A DNA stretch of 41,786 nt from a virus: positions 1-41,786 of IMG/VR virus record IMGVR_UViG_3300022818_000088. One strand, 5' to 3'. A program made the translations under genes and the position numbers. Of this stretch, positions 8,054-16,020 are shown in pieces. The notes beneath the pieces were generated by a model. It did not search any database and was not told the origin of the DNA. It saw only the letters and a list, made by a program, of their open reading frames with translations. Position 1 is the first letter of the stretch, and every line of letters begins with the position of its first letter.

Positions 8054-8425
8054 TCAAGATTTTGCGCTGTGTTGCCGCAAATCCTTGAGCGCCACCGTGT
8101 GCTCGTGCTGGGTGGAGAGGGGATTGGCCAGAACAGCCGCGGCCTTGTCGATGTTGGCGCGCGATTCAGCGATTTGTTTCTCAAGATCATCCTTCGTAGC
8201 AATGACTTCATGAGTCGGCGACAGGAAAGTAGCTTCATCCTCGAATGCTTTGGCGACGTGGGCCAGGCCAGGGTGCCCCCAACCCGACGCATCGCGCAGT
8301 GCCCGCGCGATTCGGAGCAATGAATCGGTTGTGGTTCTACCCTTGATAGGCTGTTCCTCTTTTTCGGCAGCGACTCTCTTGGTAGCGTCCGCACTGGATT
8401 CGTGTTGTAATGATGCGTTATACAT
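8054..8425 (-). CDS. Helical head-region protein, unknown
   Basis: A 123-aa hydrophilic helical protein beginning MYNASLQHESSADATKRVAA, located just after the major capsid gene. I chose the ATG at 8425 because the longer frame (to 8695) runs antisense-free but out of phase through the capsid gene and reads as Arg/Ser/Thr noise. The alternative 119-aa frame at 8035-8394 looks like a shadow. The C-terminal half is coiled-coil-like (TKDDLEKQIAESRANIDKAA). Perhaps a head-completion or decoration protein; no domain recognised. Confidence 0.6.
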   Translation of the reverse strand: MYNASLQHESSADATKRVAAEKEEQPIKGRTTTDSLLRIARALRDASGWGHPGLAHVAKAFEDEATFLSPTHEVIATKDDLEKQIAESRANIDKAAAVLANPLSTQHEHTVALKDLRQHSAKS

Positions 8426-8459
8426 ATCGTTATACGTTAAGTGTTTGGTAAAACGGGAA

Positions 8460-9347
8460 CTAGTCAGACCGCCCGATGATTCGGCCCGAGTTGGTGATCC
8501 CCACCACGTAGCCGTAGTTGCACTCCATCGCCATGTATCGAGTGCCGGTGGCCGGGTCGTAGAAGTCACGCAGCCCGAACGTTGCGCCACTCGATGGATC
8601 GGTGAACGCCTCGGCTCTGTCGTAGCGGTCCTTGCGCTGAGGTTCCAGATAGCGCATTCCAATTGCGATTGCGGACGGGAAGGCGATGAACGCATTCACC
8701 GAGGCGGCAGAGACAAACGAACTGTTGAGCTCGTAGAAGTCCATTCCCAGTGCCCGCATAATGCGGCCTTCCTGCAATACGCCGGTGTCCTTGAACATCT
8801 GGGCTTGCACGAAGTTGGTGACGCCCAAAAGGCTATCCATCGCGGTAGCGTCAATCAACGCCACCCGGCCAGTCTTGGGAACATTGTCCACATTCAAAGC
8901 CAGGCGGGCAGCGCGGAGTTGCTTCACGTCGAGGCCGGTACTGGCGCAGGAAGTGACCTTCGTGAAGTTGGCGGTCGTAACCAGCGTCAGCACGTCCTCC
9001 ACGACGCACTGAGCGAGGGCTGCACCCTGTTGGAAGCCGAATGCTTCCAAGTTAGAGTAGCCGTTATCCAGCGCGTCCAGATCAGTCTGGCCAATGGGCA
9101 CCATCTTGTGCCGGTTGATCGTCACGGTGATGACGCTCACATTGAAAGTGGTGATGGCGTAGGTTCCTCCGAACGTGGTTGCGGTCAGTGCGCCGATAAG
9201 CGGCACCAGTACCACGTTGCCGCGAGTGCGGCCCACGGCTTCGGGACTGAATGAGGTGGAAAAGACTCGCAGCGCGGCCAGTTCCTTTACGAATCCCTCC
9301 AGGGCAGCGCTGGCCAGCCTGGGGATATTGAGGTTTGTGTATGCCAT
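8460..9347 (-). CDS. Major capsid protein
   Basis: A 295-aa protein. Position (after protease and scaffold-like genes), size and composition fit an HK97-fold/P22-type coat protein. The N-terminal arm (MAYTNLNIPRLASAALEGFV) leads to a long helix-like stretch (ELAALRVFSTSFSPEA), followed by strand-rich segments (VSVITVTINRHKMVPIGQTD). The C-terminal region contains FGLRDFYDPATGTRYMAMEC followed by NYGYVVG, a pattern common in coat proteins of this kind. A 334-aa open frame on the opposite strand over this gene (8250-9254) is a shadow. It forms the icosahedral shell. Confidence 0.85.
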   Translation of the reverse strand: MAYTNLNIPRLASAALEGFVKELAALRVFSTSFSPEAVGRTRGNVVLVPLIGALTATTFGGTYAITTFNVSVITVTINRHKMVPIGQTDLDALDNGYSNLEAFGFQQGAALAQCVVEDVLTLVTTANFTKVTSCASTGLDVKQLRAARLALNVDNVPKTGRVALIDATAMDSLLGVTNFVQAQMFKDTGVLQEGRIMRALGMDFYELNSSFVSAASVNAFIAFPSAIAIGMRYLEPQRKDRYDRAEAFTDPSSGATFGLRDFYDPATGTRYMAMECNYGYVVGITNSGRIIGRSD

Positions 9348-9385
9348 AAAATGTCAGTTACTTGGTTTGTTGTGTTGTGGTTCTG

Positions 9386-9811
9386 TTACTCCCAGGAAAG
9401 GTCGATCGCGGCTTTGTTCTTGCGGTAGAAGGCCACCCGCTCGCGTGGATCGGTGATCTCCTTATACTTCGCCACCAGGCCGGTGTCCTTGACCGCCGTG
9501 CCGGCGGCGGCCGGAATGGTTTCAGCCTTCACGCCCAGGCCGGCCAGCGTCTCAGTGACCTTGCCCTTTTCTGCGGCAACCGAGGCGGTCAGTGTAGCGA
9601 GTTCGGTGTCCTTGGCCGTTAGTGTCTTACCCGACAACTCGGCGGCGGCCTTGAGTTCCTTGATCGTGGTGTCGCGGGCGACGATGTCATTAACCGCAGT
9701 TGCCAGCTTTCCAGTAAGCTCGGTGATTTGATCGGCGGACGCTTTCGCCGTCGAAAAAAACGACTTCACTTCATTGCGAAACTCACTCAGCGCCAAAAGT
9801 ATTTTGTCCAT
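9386..9811 (-). CDS. Putative scaffolding protein
   Basis: A 141-aa, highly helical, Ala/Thr/Lys-rich coiled-coil-like protein (TELTGKLATAVNDIVARDTT) ending in KNKAAIDLSWE. The ATG at 9811 is preferred over TTG at 9832 because it has AAAGGTG a few bases upstream. It overlaps the protease C-terminal coding region by 29 nt. In lambda and many HK97-like phages the scaffold is encoded at or near the end of the protease gene and just before the capsid gene, which matches this arrangement. Confidence 0.65.
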   Translation of the reverse strand: MDKILLALSEFRNEVKSFFSTAKASADQITELTGKLATAVNDIVARDTTIKELKAAAELSGKTLTAKDTELATLTASVAAEKGKVTETLAGLGVKAETIPAAAGTAVKDTGLVAKYKEITDPRERVAFYRKNKAAIDLSWE

Positions 9812-10649
9812 ATACACCTTTGGCGTCGTCAACGCGCCGAGTGAAAACCTCCTGAGAAATTACCTCGTCAACCAAGCCAACATCCCTTGCTTGACTACCG
9901 ATAAATACCTGACCTTGCATGGTCTCATCATCCACCGGGCGATTAGCTTGGACGTGGGTTTTGAACATCCCAGCATAGTGATCCACGATGCCCTGCATGT
10001 ATTCTCGCTGCGCCGGCGTCAAAGACGTGCCGGGAAAGCCGGTCCCCTTGAGAGGCCCCGAGGCTATCAGGTCCACCTTCACGCCCTGCATTTCGTAGGC
10101 TAGGCTTTCGTCCAACATCGCAGACATTGCCCCGATGGAACCTACTACCGAGGACGGGGTGCAGTAAATCTCATTGGCCCCGGCGGCAATGTTGTAGGCC
10201 GCACTGCACATTTGCGTGTCTGTGATTGCCTCAATCCGTATGCCAGCATCCCGAATAGCTGCTACCTTGGACGCCACTTCCTGATTGCCCTGGCACATGC
10301 CACCAGGCGAGTCTATTTTCAGCACGATCTTTTCCAGGCCGCGCGCGTGTCCGGCAGTCTCAAGGTCGCGGCTTACGTCGTCATAGCTACATGCACCGCA
10401 CATTTTTTCGATAAGTGAGGCGTGTTGAACCAGCGTTCCGCAAACGGGGATAGTGGCCACACCGTCAACGAATTCAAACTTGGGCATCGGATTGCCAAAG
10501 AAGTCCACTTCCGGGTTGCCCGATGGTGTCTGTTCCGGACCCATCCCTTCAAGTTTGCGGCGGACAATGGCGTGGACAGATGACCAGCCCTCGCGTGTGA
10601 TTGCCCACGGCTCAAAATAGACGGCTTGGATTATTTGCTGGAACTTCAT
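9783..10649 (-). CDS. Prohead protease, S49 (SppA/lambda gpC-like)
   Basis: A 288-aa S49 peptidase. IVLKIDSPGGMCQGNQEVAS (about 108-127) is the family oxyanion/strand region, TDTQMCSAAYNIAAGANEIY (about 143-162) holds the nucleophile Ser149, and ASGPLKGTG supplies the candidate general-base Lys201. It processes scaffold and prohead proteins during maturation. The start at 10649 overlaps the portal stop as ATGA. The C-terminal end overlaps the scaffold-like gene. Confidence 0.92.
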   Translation of the reverse strand: MKFQQIIQAVYFEPWAITREGWSSVHAIVRRKLEGMGPEQTPSGNPEVDFFGNPMPKFEFVDGVATIPVCGTLVQHASLIEKMCGACSYDDVSRDLETAGHARGLEKIVLKIDSPGGMCQGNQEVASKVAAIRDAGIRIEAITDTQMCSAAYNIAAGANEIYCTPSSVVGSIGAMSAMLDESLAYEMQGVKVDLIASGPLKGTGFPGTSLTPAQREYMQGIVDHYAGMFKTHVQANRPVDDETMQGQVFIGSQARDVGLVDEVISQEVFTRRVDDAKGVYGQNTFGAE

Positions 10650-12184
10650 ACTTTTACTTGCGGCTTGGTGACGGGTGGTGTCGGTGAAGGATTGGCCGAC
10701 CGCTGTTCGAGTAAATCCATTGCTCGCTGGAAATTCACCTTGCCCCCGCTGGCTGCCTCAATCTCAGAAGCATCCCGGACATTGGCCAGAATCTCACTCT
10801 TCCGCTGGCGCTGGATTTCTTCCCAGTAACGGCCCTGCTTTTGAGCAATGAGCGCCTTTGTGGTGGTCCCCATCTTGAGGTTCTCACGGTCGGCCTGCTC
10901 ATCATTGCCGGCATCAACACTGAGTGGCTTTGGCAAACCAAAATCCCATCCGAAATAAGCGTCCTTTGAATCGGGGTTACGGCTCAGGAAACCGTTCTTC
11001 ATGGCCTTGGCCAGAGCGTAGCGGACGGCCCGCCAGGTGCGCCGCAATCCCAATCTCTGTTGCTTCCAGATGCTCTGATTTCCCAAATCAACCACGAGGC
11101 GAGTGGCCGCACGGCCTGACTCATTCAGGTAGATGAGCTCGTAAGCCCAGCCGACCGCCTTGATCCCCCGGCGCTCGATGCGTGCGATGAAGTTTTCGAC
11201 GTTCGGGTGCGGGGTAGAAAAGTTAAGGCCCTCGAGCGCTTCCCCGTCTGTCGAACGCAGGTAGTACATGTCCCCGCCCTGAATCTCTTCATAGGTGACG
11301 GTCTTTTCCGCGCCGGTTGAGTCTGTGACTGTCTCTTCAGTGAGAATTTCATTGCCCAGGCCCGCCTCACCCTCGGCGTTCTTGTGCACAAGTCCAACCG
11401 AAGACGCTCGCTTGATGCCCCGCTTTAGGAACGAGTCAATGTCCTGCAAGTCCATCCAGTCAAGGGAACATCGCCCGACCAGGGGAATGCCCCGGCCTTG
11501 ATCTTGCCATTCGGGCAGGTAGGCAAGGTCCCCACGGCCGCCGTAGCCGATTGAGAAATTCTGGAAGGTCTCCGCGCCAGCCTGGTCATTTCCCATCACG
11601 CGGGCGGCTACGGGAGTGCCCGCACTGTTGAAGATGATGCCATCAAATATCTTGTCGCCCTTGTAGTCGCCCTCCTTCACCGTGTCGCCAGCAAGGCCCC
11701 GGCCGCTTCCGATTCGTGCACCGCTGATAAACTCCACCTTGGGGAACCCCGTCTCGTCTTCTGTCAGCAGCATCAAATCGTCGCCGTCCCGGTCCCAGGC
11801 AATTCCGCTCAAGTAAAGCAATGTGAGCCAATCGTGCCGACCATGCCTGTCGGCATTGGGAAGGAATTGGTCTTTGAGAAAGGCCGTCGCTTCCAGTCCC
11901 CATTTCAGGTTTGCTCCGGTATAGTGCGGGTCCCAGGCATCACCGAAAGCCCAAAAATTCTTGTCAATGATGGCACTGCCGAGGTTTGCCAATTGGGCAA
12001 ATAACTGGCGCGAATATTGAACCATCTCTGCCCGGTCAAAGCCGGATACCGCAAGTTTAATGTCAGTGGCTATCGTGCGGCGGGGCAGATAGTTCTGGGG
12101 AGCGTGCCGGGTGCTTGGGTAAAGGCCGTATGAAAGCGGCCTGCCGGTCGGACCGTAAAGCAACGGGTGGCGGGCGGGTTTCAT
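10646..12184 (-). CDS. Portal protein, lambda gpB-like
   Basis: A 512-aa protein of the lambda-type portal family. Features include an N-terminal Asn/Trp-rich region (FGDAWDPHYTGANLKWGLEA), GIAWDRDGDDLMLLTEDETG, the lambda-portal-like block GRCSLDWMDLQDIDSFLKRG (about 239-258), and the C-terminal KTLIAQK-type helical tail rich in basic residues ending PPVTKPQVKV. It forms the dodecameric DNA channel at one vertex and docks the terminase. It is coupled by ATGA overlaps to both the gpW-like gene and the protease gene. Confidence 0.9.
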   Translation of the reverse strand: MKPARHPLLYGPTGRPLSYGLYPSTRHAPQNYLPRRTIATDIKLAVSGFDRAEMVQYSRQLFAQLANLGSAIIDKNFWAFGDAWDPHYTGANLKWGLEATAFLKDQFLPNADRHGRHDWLTLLYLSGIAWDRDGDDLMLLTEDETGFPKVEFISGARIGSGRGLAGDTVKEGDYKGDKIFDGIIFNSAGTPVAARVMGNDQAGAETFQNFSIGYGGRGDLAYLPEWQDQGRGIPLVGRCSLDWMDLQDIDSFLKRGIKRASSVGLVHKNAEGEAGLGNEILTEETVTDSTGAEKTVTYEEIQGGDMYYLRSTDGEALEGLNFSTPHPNVENFIARIERRGIKAVGWAYELIYLNESGRAATRLVVDLGNQSIWKQQRLGLRRTWRAVRYALAKAMKNGFLSRNPDSKDAYFGWDFGLPKPLSVDAGNDEQADRENLKMGTTTKALIAQKQGRYWEEIQRQRKSEILANVRDASEIEAASGGKVNFQRAMDLLEQRSANPSPTPPVTKPQVKV

Positions 12185-12474
12185 GCGACGTATTCTCGAT
12201 AATCTGCCCGCGTGCGGGTGACCCTTTGGGCGTAGGGATTTGGGTAATTGGCTGCCTCGTCACTTCCGATAGCGCGACGGTGGGCGGAGTACAGCACGCG
12301 CAGAATCTCTGCCTCAGTTCGGGAATTGCCCGCCTGCGTGCCGTGCGAGCGCGTAGTGGATACGCCCGCGGCAGTGACCTGTATTATCGCGCCATTGACC
12401 TGGCGCGACTGTATCTTCGCCAGCATCGCCAGCAGGTCTTCAAGCGAAACGTTCGGATAGTAATCAATCGGCAC
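12181..12474 (-). CDS. gpW-like head-tail joining protein
   Basis: A 97-aa protein beginning PIDYYPNVSLEDLLAMLAKI with a helix, central beta turn and C-terminal Arg/Tyr-rich tail (YAQRVTRTRADYREYVA). Small proteins of this size and pattern (gpW family, about 65-100 aa) lie immediately upstream of the portal in lambda-like phages and seal the head-tail connection. The start is GTG at 12474; an in-frame stop lies six codons further upstream. It is the first gene of the leftward late operon. Confidence 0.7.
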   Translation of the reverse strand: MPIDYYPNVSLEDLLAMLAKIQSRQVNGAIIQVTAAGVSTTRSHGTQAGNSRTEAEILRVLYSAHRRAIGSDEAANYPNPYAQRVTRTRADYREYVA

Positions 12475-12512
12475 ACCAGATGCCGAAGGTCAACGCCATG
12501 ACGGGCGCAAGT

Positions 12513-12537
12513 ATTTAGGACAAGCCTTGTCCTAAAT
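12513..12537. repeat. 25-nt perfect palindrome (12-bp arms, 1-nt centre)
   Basis: Arms 12513-12524 and 12526-12537 are perfect reverse complements around a single C. The one-base centre cannot form a hairpin loop without opening the stem, so a dimeric protein or nuclease site (operator or cosN-like nick site) is more likely than an RNA terminator. Confidence 0.8.
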
Positions 12538-12543
12538 CGTTGA

Positions 12544-12577
12544 CAACCTGTAAAGGTTGCCGGGTTTTCTTTCTTTT
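12544..12577 (+). terminator. Short stem plus pyrimidine tract
   Basis: CAACCT (12544-12549), a GTAA loop and AGGTTG (12554-12559) form a 6-bp stem. After a CCGGG spacer comes TTTTCTTTCTTTT. It looks terminator-like on the + strand, but no rightward gene precedes it; it may block antisense transcripts or form part of the packaging region. Confidence 0.4.
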
Positions 12578-12600
12578 ACCGGCTTCGTGGGGCATGGGTT

Positions 12601-12631
12601 GCGGGCCGGACTTTCGCATGGTCCGGCCCGC
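12601..12631. repeat. 11-bp perfect stem-loop upstream of terminase
   Basis: GCGGGCCGGAC (12601-12611) and its reverse complement GTCCGGCCCGC (12621-12631) flank a 9-nt loop, ending 20 nt before the small terminase start. Possible cosB/TerS binding element, or an mRNA 5' structure restricting terminase expression. Confidence 0.75.
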
Positions 12632-12651
12632 TTTCGCTTTGACACCGGGGC

Positions 12652-13161
12652 ATGGGTGCAATGCGATTAGATTCAGATACCATCTCCGCAGACGATCTTG
12701 AGGCCCTTACCGGCCTGACAGACAGGCGCCACCGCCAGCTTGCAAAGGAGGGCTACTTCCCCCCGCCTGAGCGTAGTCAATACCAACTCACCGCCACGAT
12801 CCATGGCATGTTCAAGTACTACGCCGAGCAACTCCACAAAAAGGATGACAACCTTGCCAGCGAACGCAAGAAATACACGGTGGCCAGGCGAGAAAAGCTC
12901 GTGCTCGAGACTGAAATCTTGCGCCGACTGTACGTGCCACGTTCAGAGATTGCGCCCATCCTCCGAAACTTGGCCGCAAACCAGCGAGCCAGCCTGCAAA
13001 ACAAGCTCGAAAATGAGTTGTCGGTGAAGCTCTCCGGACTTGACCCCATCACGATCCGCGCGCGCATGGTGGAAGCAGTTGACGAAATATGTGACCTCTT
13101 CAGTGTCAGCACAAAAAAGTGGCTGGATGCTCCGCCCGAACCGCAACACTTGCGAGATTGA
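12652..13161 (+). CDS. Terminase small subunit, Nu1-like
   Basis: A 169-aa protein. Residues about 10-45 form a winged-helix/MerR-like DNA-binding motif (LEALTGLTDRRHRQLAKEGY then FPPPERSQYQL), typical of Nu1-type small terminases. The middle is a charged helix (NLASERKKYTVARREKLVLE) for oligomerisation, and the C-terminus contacts the large subunit (inference). It recognises the packaging site and hands DNA to the motor. Two in-frame starts exist (12652, 12661). It lies 3 nt upstream of the large subunit gene and diverges from the portal operon. Confidence 0.85.
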   Translation: MGAMRLDSDTISADDLEALTGLTDRRHRQLAKEGYFPPPERSQYQLTATIHGMFKYYAEQLHKKDDNLASERKKYTVARREKLVLETEILRRLYVPRSEIAPILRNLAANQRASLQNKLENELSVKLSGLDPITIRARMVEAVDEICDLFSVSTKKWLDAPPEPQHLRD

Positions 13162-13164
13162 CGC

Positions 13165-15048
13165 ATGGAAGATTGCTCAACAAAAACCGCTGTAGCAGAA
13201 GCGGTAGCGCCGGGCTGGCAACGGCCTTATCGTGGCCAGATTTACGAATTCGGCAACAGCATAGACCTGCAGAACGGCTACGCCATCAAGGGTAGTTTCG
13301 ATGTCCAGAAATCCCGCTACCTCATCGAACCATTCAAGGCCCTGTTGAATCCGAATGTGCGCGAGGTTGTCATTCTTAAAGCCGTCCAGACTGGCGGCTC
13401 GCTCATAGCTGACATTTGGGTTCCCTACCTGATTCGATGGGACCCGGGCGACCTGCTTTGGCTTTTCCAGGATGATGACTTCGCGGGAAAATACATGGAT
13501 GAACGGTTCATCCCTGGCTGCCTGAAGCGCACGCCGGGCATTCTCGATATGCTGGCCAATGGCGGTAGGTTCGCGCTACAGCGAAAGCAACTGCTGCTTC
13601 CCTTGATGGCGGCAATGATTGGCGGGTTAAACGAGAATAACGTCCAGTCTCTCTCAAAGCGGTACCTGATTATTGACGAGGCATGGCTGTCCGGCCAGTC
13701 GGGATTGATCTCTCAGGCCAAGGCCCGCACGACGGCCTATCCCTACACCAGCAAGACACTGATCGTGTCGCAAGCCGGGGAAGAGGGTGATGACCTTGAC
13801 GCCGAGTGGCGTTCATCGAACCAGAATGAGCTTCACTTTCTTTGCCCGCACTGTGGCTATGCCCAGCCGTTTGAATTCTCGCGCAAACGTGATGACGGTA
13901 GCTGGGCGGGAATGAAATGGGACACCACTGACGCCACCTGCCCGAATGGCCGATGGAACTTTGACACGGTGGCACAGACCGCCCGCTACGAATGTTTCAA
14001 GTGCCGGGAGCGTATCGAGGACAAGCCCGAGGTCCGGCGCAAGCTGAATGATTCTCTACACTACATCCCTGCCCGAACAGATTCGGAGGCTGGTATTATC
14101 GGCTTCCATTGGCCGGCAGAAGCGTCCTCAGATATTTCCTTTGCATCACTGGTGGTGAAATACATCAAGGCGAAGCAGGCGGATAATGACCATGCCTACA
14201 AGCTTCCGCTGATGGAGTGGTACAAGAAGCATCGCGCTATTCCTTGGAATCCTAACCTCACGATGGACATTAAGAGGGCGACGTATGAGCCTTACGACGT
14301 GGCCTCCGGCTGGCCTGAGGAGGCGTATCGCTTCCTGACTGTGGACTGCCAGAAAGACCTGAAAGACTTCTGGTTCATTGTCCGCGCAGTGGCAATGTCA
14401 GGGGAGTCGCGCCAGCTTGACCGCGGGCGGGTAGAATCATGGGATCAGGTTGGCTCAGTCCAAAAGAAGTGGATGGTGAAGGACCAATTCGTTTGGATAG
14501 ACGGCGGCTATGAGCAGACCAGGTGCGCCCAGGAATGTGTCCGGCACGGCCACGTCGGCACGGCTAAGGTGGGCCGGGAGACAAAGAAAATCTGGTTCTG
14601 CTGGAACTTGCTGAAAGGTTCCGGGTTGGACACGTTCATTCACGAAGACCCGCGCACTGGCGTAAAGGAGCGGCGCATTGTGTCCCGGATGGACTGGATT
14701 GACCCGAACATCGGGCAGAAGCATGAGGCGGTCCCCGGCGTGCCGGCCAACACCAAGGCCCCGTTCTACTCGTGGAGCAATCTGCACGTGAAGGACATTC
14801 TGCGGCGGCACCGGGACCAAGACCATGCGCCCAAGTTCCTGTCGTTGCAGGATGATGAGCCAGACGGGAATATGTGGGGGTACACAGCTCAGATGAACTC
14901 AGAGATTCGAGAGCAACAGTACGATGAGAAGGGCCGCAAGATTTCAGTCTGGCGGCCTATCCCACGGCGGGCAAATCACTGGTGGGATTGCGAAGCCATG
15001 CAGGTTGCGGCTTCGATTATCGTTGGGGTTATCGGCGGGGAGCAGTAA
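13165..15048 (+). CDS. Terminase large subunit, lambda gpA family
   Basis: A 627-aa packaging motor. KAVQTGGS (about 72-79) is the degenerate Walker A of GpA proteins, RYLIIDEAW (about 166-174) is Walker B with the catalytic Glu, and zinc-ribbon-like cysteines occur at CPHCG (about 227-231) and CFKCRERIE (about 277-285). RFLTVDCQKDLK (about 389-400) is the start of the nuclease domain with its catalytic Asp. Near full length for the family (about 640 aa). GpA-type enzymes cut cos sites. Its stop is 3 nt from the stop of the convergent gene, with no terminator between them. Confidence 0.95.
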   Translation: MEDCSTKTAVAEAVAPGWQRPYRGQIYEFGNSIDLQNGYAIKGSFDVQKSRYLIEPFKALLNPNVREVVILKAVQTGGSLIADIWVPYLIRWDPGDLLWLFQDDDFAGKYMDERFIPGCLKRTPGILDMLANGGRFALQRKQLLLPLMAAMIGGLNENNVQSLSKRYLIIDEAWLSGQSGLISQAKARTTAYPYTSKTLIVSQAGEEGDDLDAEWRSSNQNELHFLCPHCGYAQPFEFSRKRDDGSWAGMKWDTTDATCPNGRWNFDTVAQTARYECFKCRERIEDKPEVRRKLNDSLHYIPARTDSEAGIIGFHWPAEASSDISFASLVVKYIKAKQADNDHAYKLPLMEWYKKHRAIPWNPNLTMDIKRATYEPYDVASGWPEEAYRFLTVDCQKDLKDFWFIVRAVAMSGESRQLDRGRVESWDQVGSVQKKWMVKDQFVWIDGGYEQTRCAQECVRHGHVGTAKVGRETKKIWFCWNLLKGSGLDTFIHEDPRTGVKERRIVSRMDWIDPNIGQKHEAVPGVPANTKAPFYSWSNLHVKDILRRHRDQDHAPKFLSLQDDEPDGNMWGYTAQMNSEIREQQYDEKGRKISVWRPIPRRANHWWDCEAMQVAASIIVGVIGGEQ

Positions 15049-15051
15049 AGA

Positions 15052-15297
15052 CTAAATCTGATAGGCTTTCTTGATATAATCGGACATGGATTTCTTTGCC
15101 TTTTTACGGTCCCCCTTGTTAAATCCGCTCCATAATTTGTAAGCGTTTCGACGATTCTTGTTTAGGTTCTTCCGGGTATCTTTACGATGTGGGATTGTTA
15201 ATCGTCTGACAAGAATGCTAATCGCTTTGTGACGTGCCACATCAACAAATAGTTTCACTCTTTCTTCTGGCCACTCATTATATTTCAATCTCTTCAT
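15052..15297 (-). CDS. Small basic protein, unknown
   Basis: An 81-aa very basic protein (MKRLKYNEWPEERVKLFVDV, later RKNLNKNRRNAYKLW). Net positive charge suggests nucleic-acid binding (inference). Locally A/T-richer than its neighbours, which may indicate separate origin. It is the last gene of the leftward module, converging on the terminase gene. Confidence 0.6.
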   Translation of the reverse strand: MKRLKYNEWPEERVKLFVDVARHKAISILVRRLTIPHRKDTRKNLNKNRRNAYKLWSGFNKGDRKKAKKSMSDYIKKAYQI

Positions 15298-15301
15298 AGC
15301 A

Positions 15302-15514
15302 TCATGTTTTAGGAATTACTTTCCGCACCTTCAACCACGCCGGAACCTTGCGCCGCACCATTGCCTGAGCAAGCCAAACCTTTTTGCCAACCGAGAATCC
15401 GCTAATTCCGGCTTGAACCTTCCATCCGTCCCGAATTGACAGCTCCACTTCCCGCTCAAAATTCAGTATGCCCTTGCAGACTATTGCCTTATATTCCAGA
15501 TCAATCCTCTTCAC
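15302..15514 (-). CDS. Small DUF1737-like protein
   Basis: A 70-aa protein. The GTG at 15514 is chosen because it overlaps the upstream stop as GTGA and has a run of six G about 6 nt before it; the longer frame to 15592 would cover the neighbour. The pattern ERE-VELSIRDGWKVQAGISG followed by WLAQAMVRR resembles small DUF1737-type proteins (a Glu-rich helix, then GW, then QAM). Function unknown. Confidence 0.6.
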   Translation of the reverse strand: MKRIDLEYKAIVCKGILNFEREVELSIRDGWKVQAGISGFSVGKKVWLAQAMVRRKVPAWLKVRKVIPKT

Positions 15515-16020
15515 GCGATCCCCCCAGGCCAAAGCTCCTTCACCACCGGTGCCAGAATCTCCCGTAACCTTTTCTTGCTCGGCTCCGGCCACTTCGCCAG
15601 CGGGTGCCGCTCAAAGAAATTGAACGTCCGCGATACCCGATTCAACCCGTCCAAATCCTCCGGCCACTTGTCCTTTGGCTTCTCCACCTCCACCTCGGTT
15701 GAATCGTAAAACAGCAGCCGGCATTGCTTCGCATCCGTCAGTTCTTCCTCCGCCCGCTGCGCCCGGTGTATGTAATGCGCCGCCGCCGCCGGGGGAATCT
15801 TGGGGCAATTACCAGCCAGCCAATCTCCCCAGTTGGCTGCCTCAACATGCGCTTTCGCGCACAGCAACCGCTGCCCCTGTAAAATTATCTCCGGCGCCGC
15901 CTGCCGCACCCGGCTTATGACCTGGTCCCGGATTGCCTCGATTGTTTCCTCCCCAGCATTGATCTCTCGCGCCAGCGCGACCAGCGTTTGATTGTGTCTT
16001 GTCTCAAGTTTTTCTGTCAT
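15511..16020 (-). CDS. DUF3102-like protein
   Basis: A 169-aa protein starting at an ATG (16020) that overlaps the previous stop as ATGA. The segment QTLVALAREINAGEETIEAI, then LCAKAHVEAANWGDWLAGNC with PPAAAAHYIHRAQRA, follows the DUF3102 pattern (AK-W--WL--N-----A--Y-), seen in phage and plasmid proteins with an HTH-like core. The C-terminus has a basic helical region (WPEPSKKRLREILAPVV). A DNA-binding regulator is plausible but not shown. Confidence 0.55.
   Translation of the reverse strand: MTEKLETRHNQTLVALAREINAGEETIEAIRDQVISRVRQAAPEIILQGQRLLCAKAHVEAANWGDWLAGNCPKIPPAAAAHYIHRAQRAEEELTDAKQCRLLFYDSTEVEVEKPKDKWPEDLDGLNRVSRTFNFFERHPLAKWPEPSKKRLREILAPVVKELWPGGIA

Larger units (their letters stand above)
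12475..12651. promoter_or_regulatory. Divergent head/terminase intergenic region; candidate cos and late control site
   Basis: A 177-nt gap between the gpW-like gene (leftward) and terminase (rightward). It contains a 25-nt palindrome, two hairpins and two TTGACA hexamers (12540-12545 and 12639-12644) without clear -10 partners. With a GpA-type terminase, cos is expected just upstream of the small-subunit gene, so this is the strongest packaging-site candidate. Hairpins here cannot be terminators of known genes, because both flanking operons start here. Confidence 0.55.

Noticed and set aside
8250-9254. 334-aa frame on the + strand over the capsid gene
   Set aside because: Antisense to a capsid-like gene with good protein features; composition (His/Arg/Gly-rich) looks like a reverse-strand shadow.
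12639-12651. TTGACA as -35 of terminase promoter
   Set aside because: Too close to the start codon (12652) for a normal promoter and no -10 hexamer follows.
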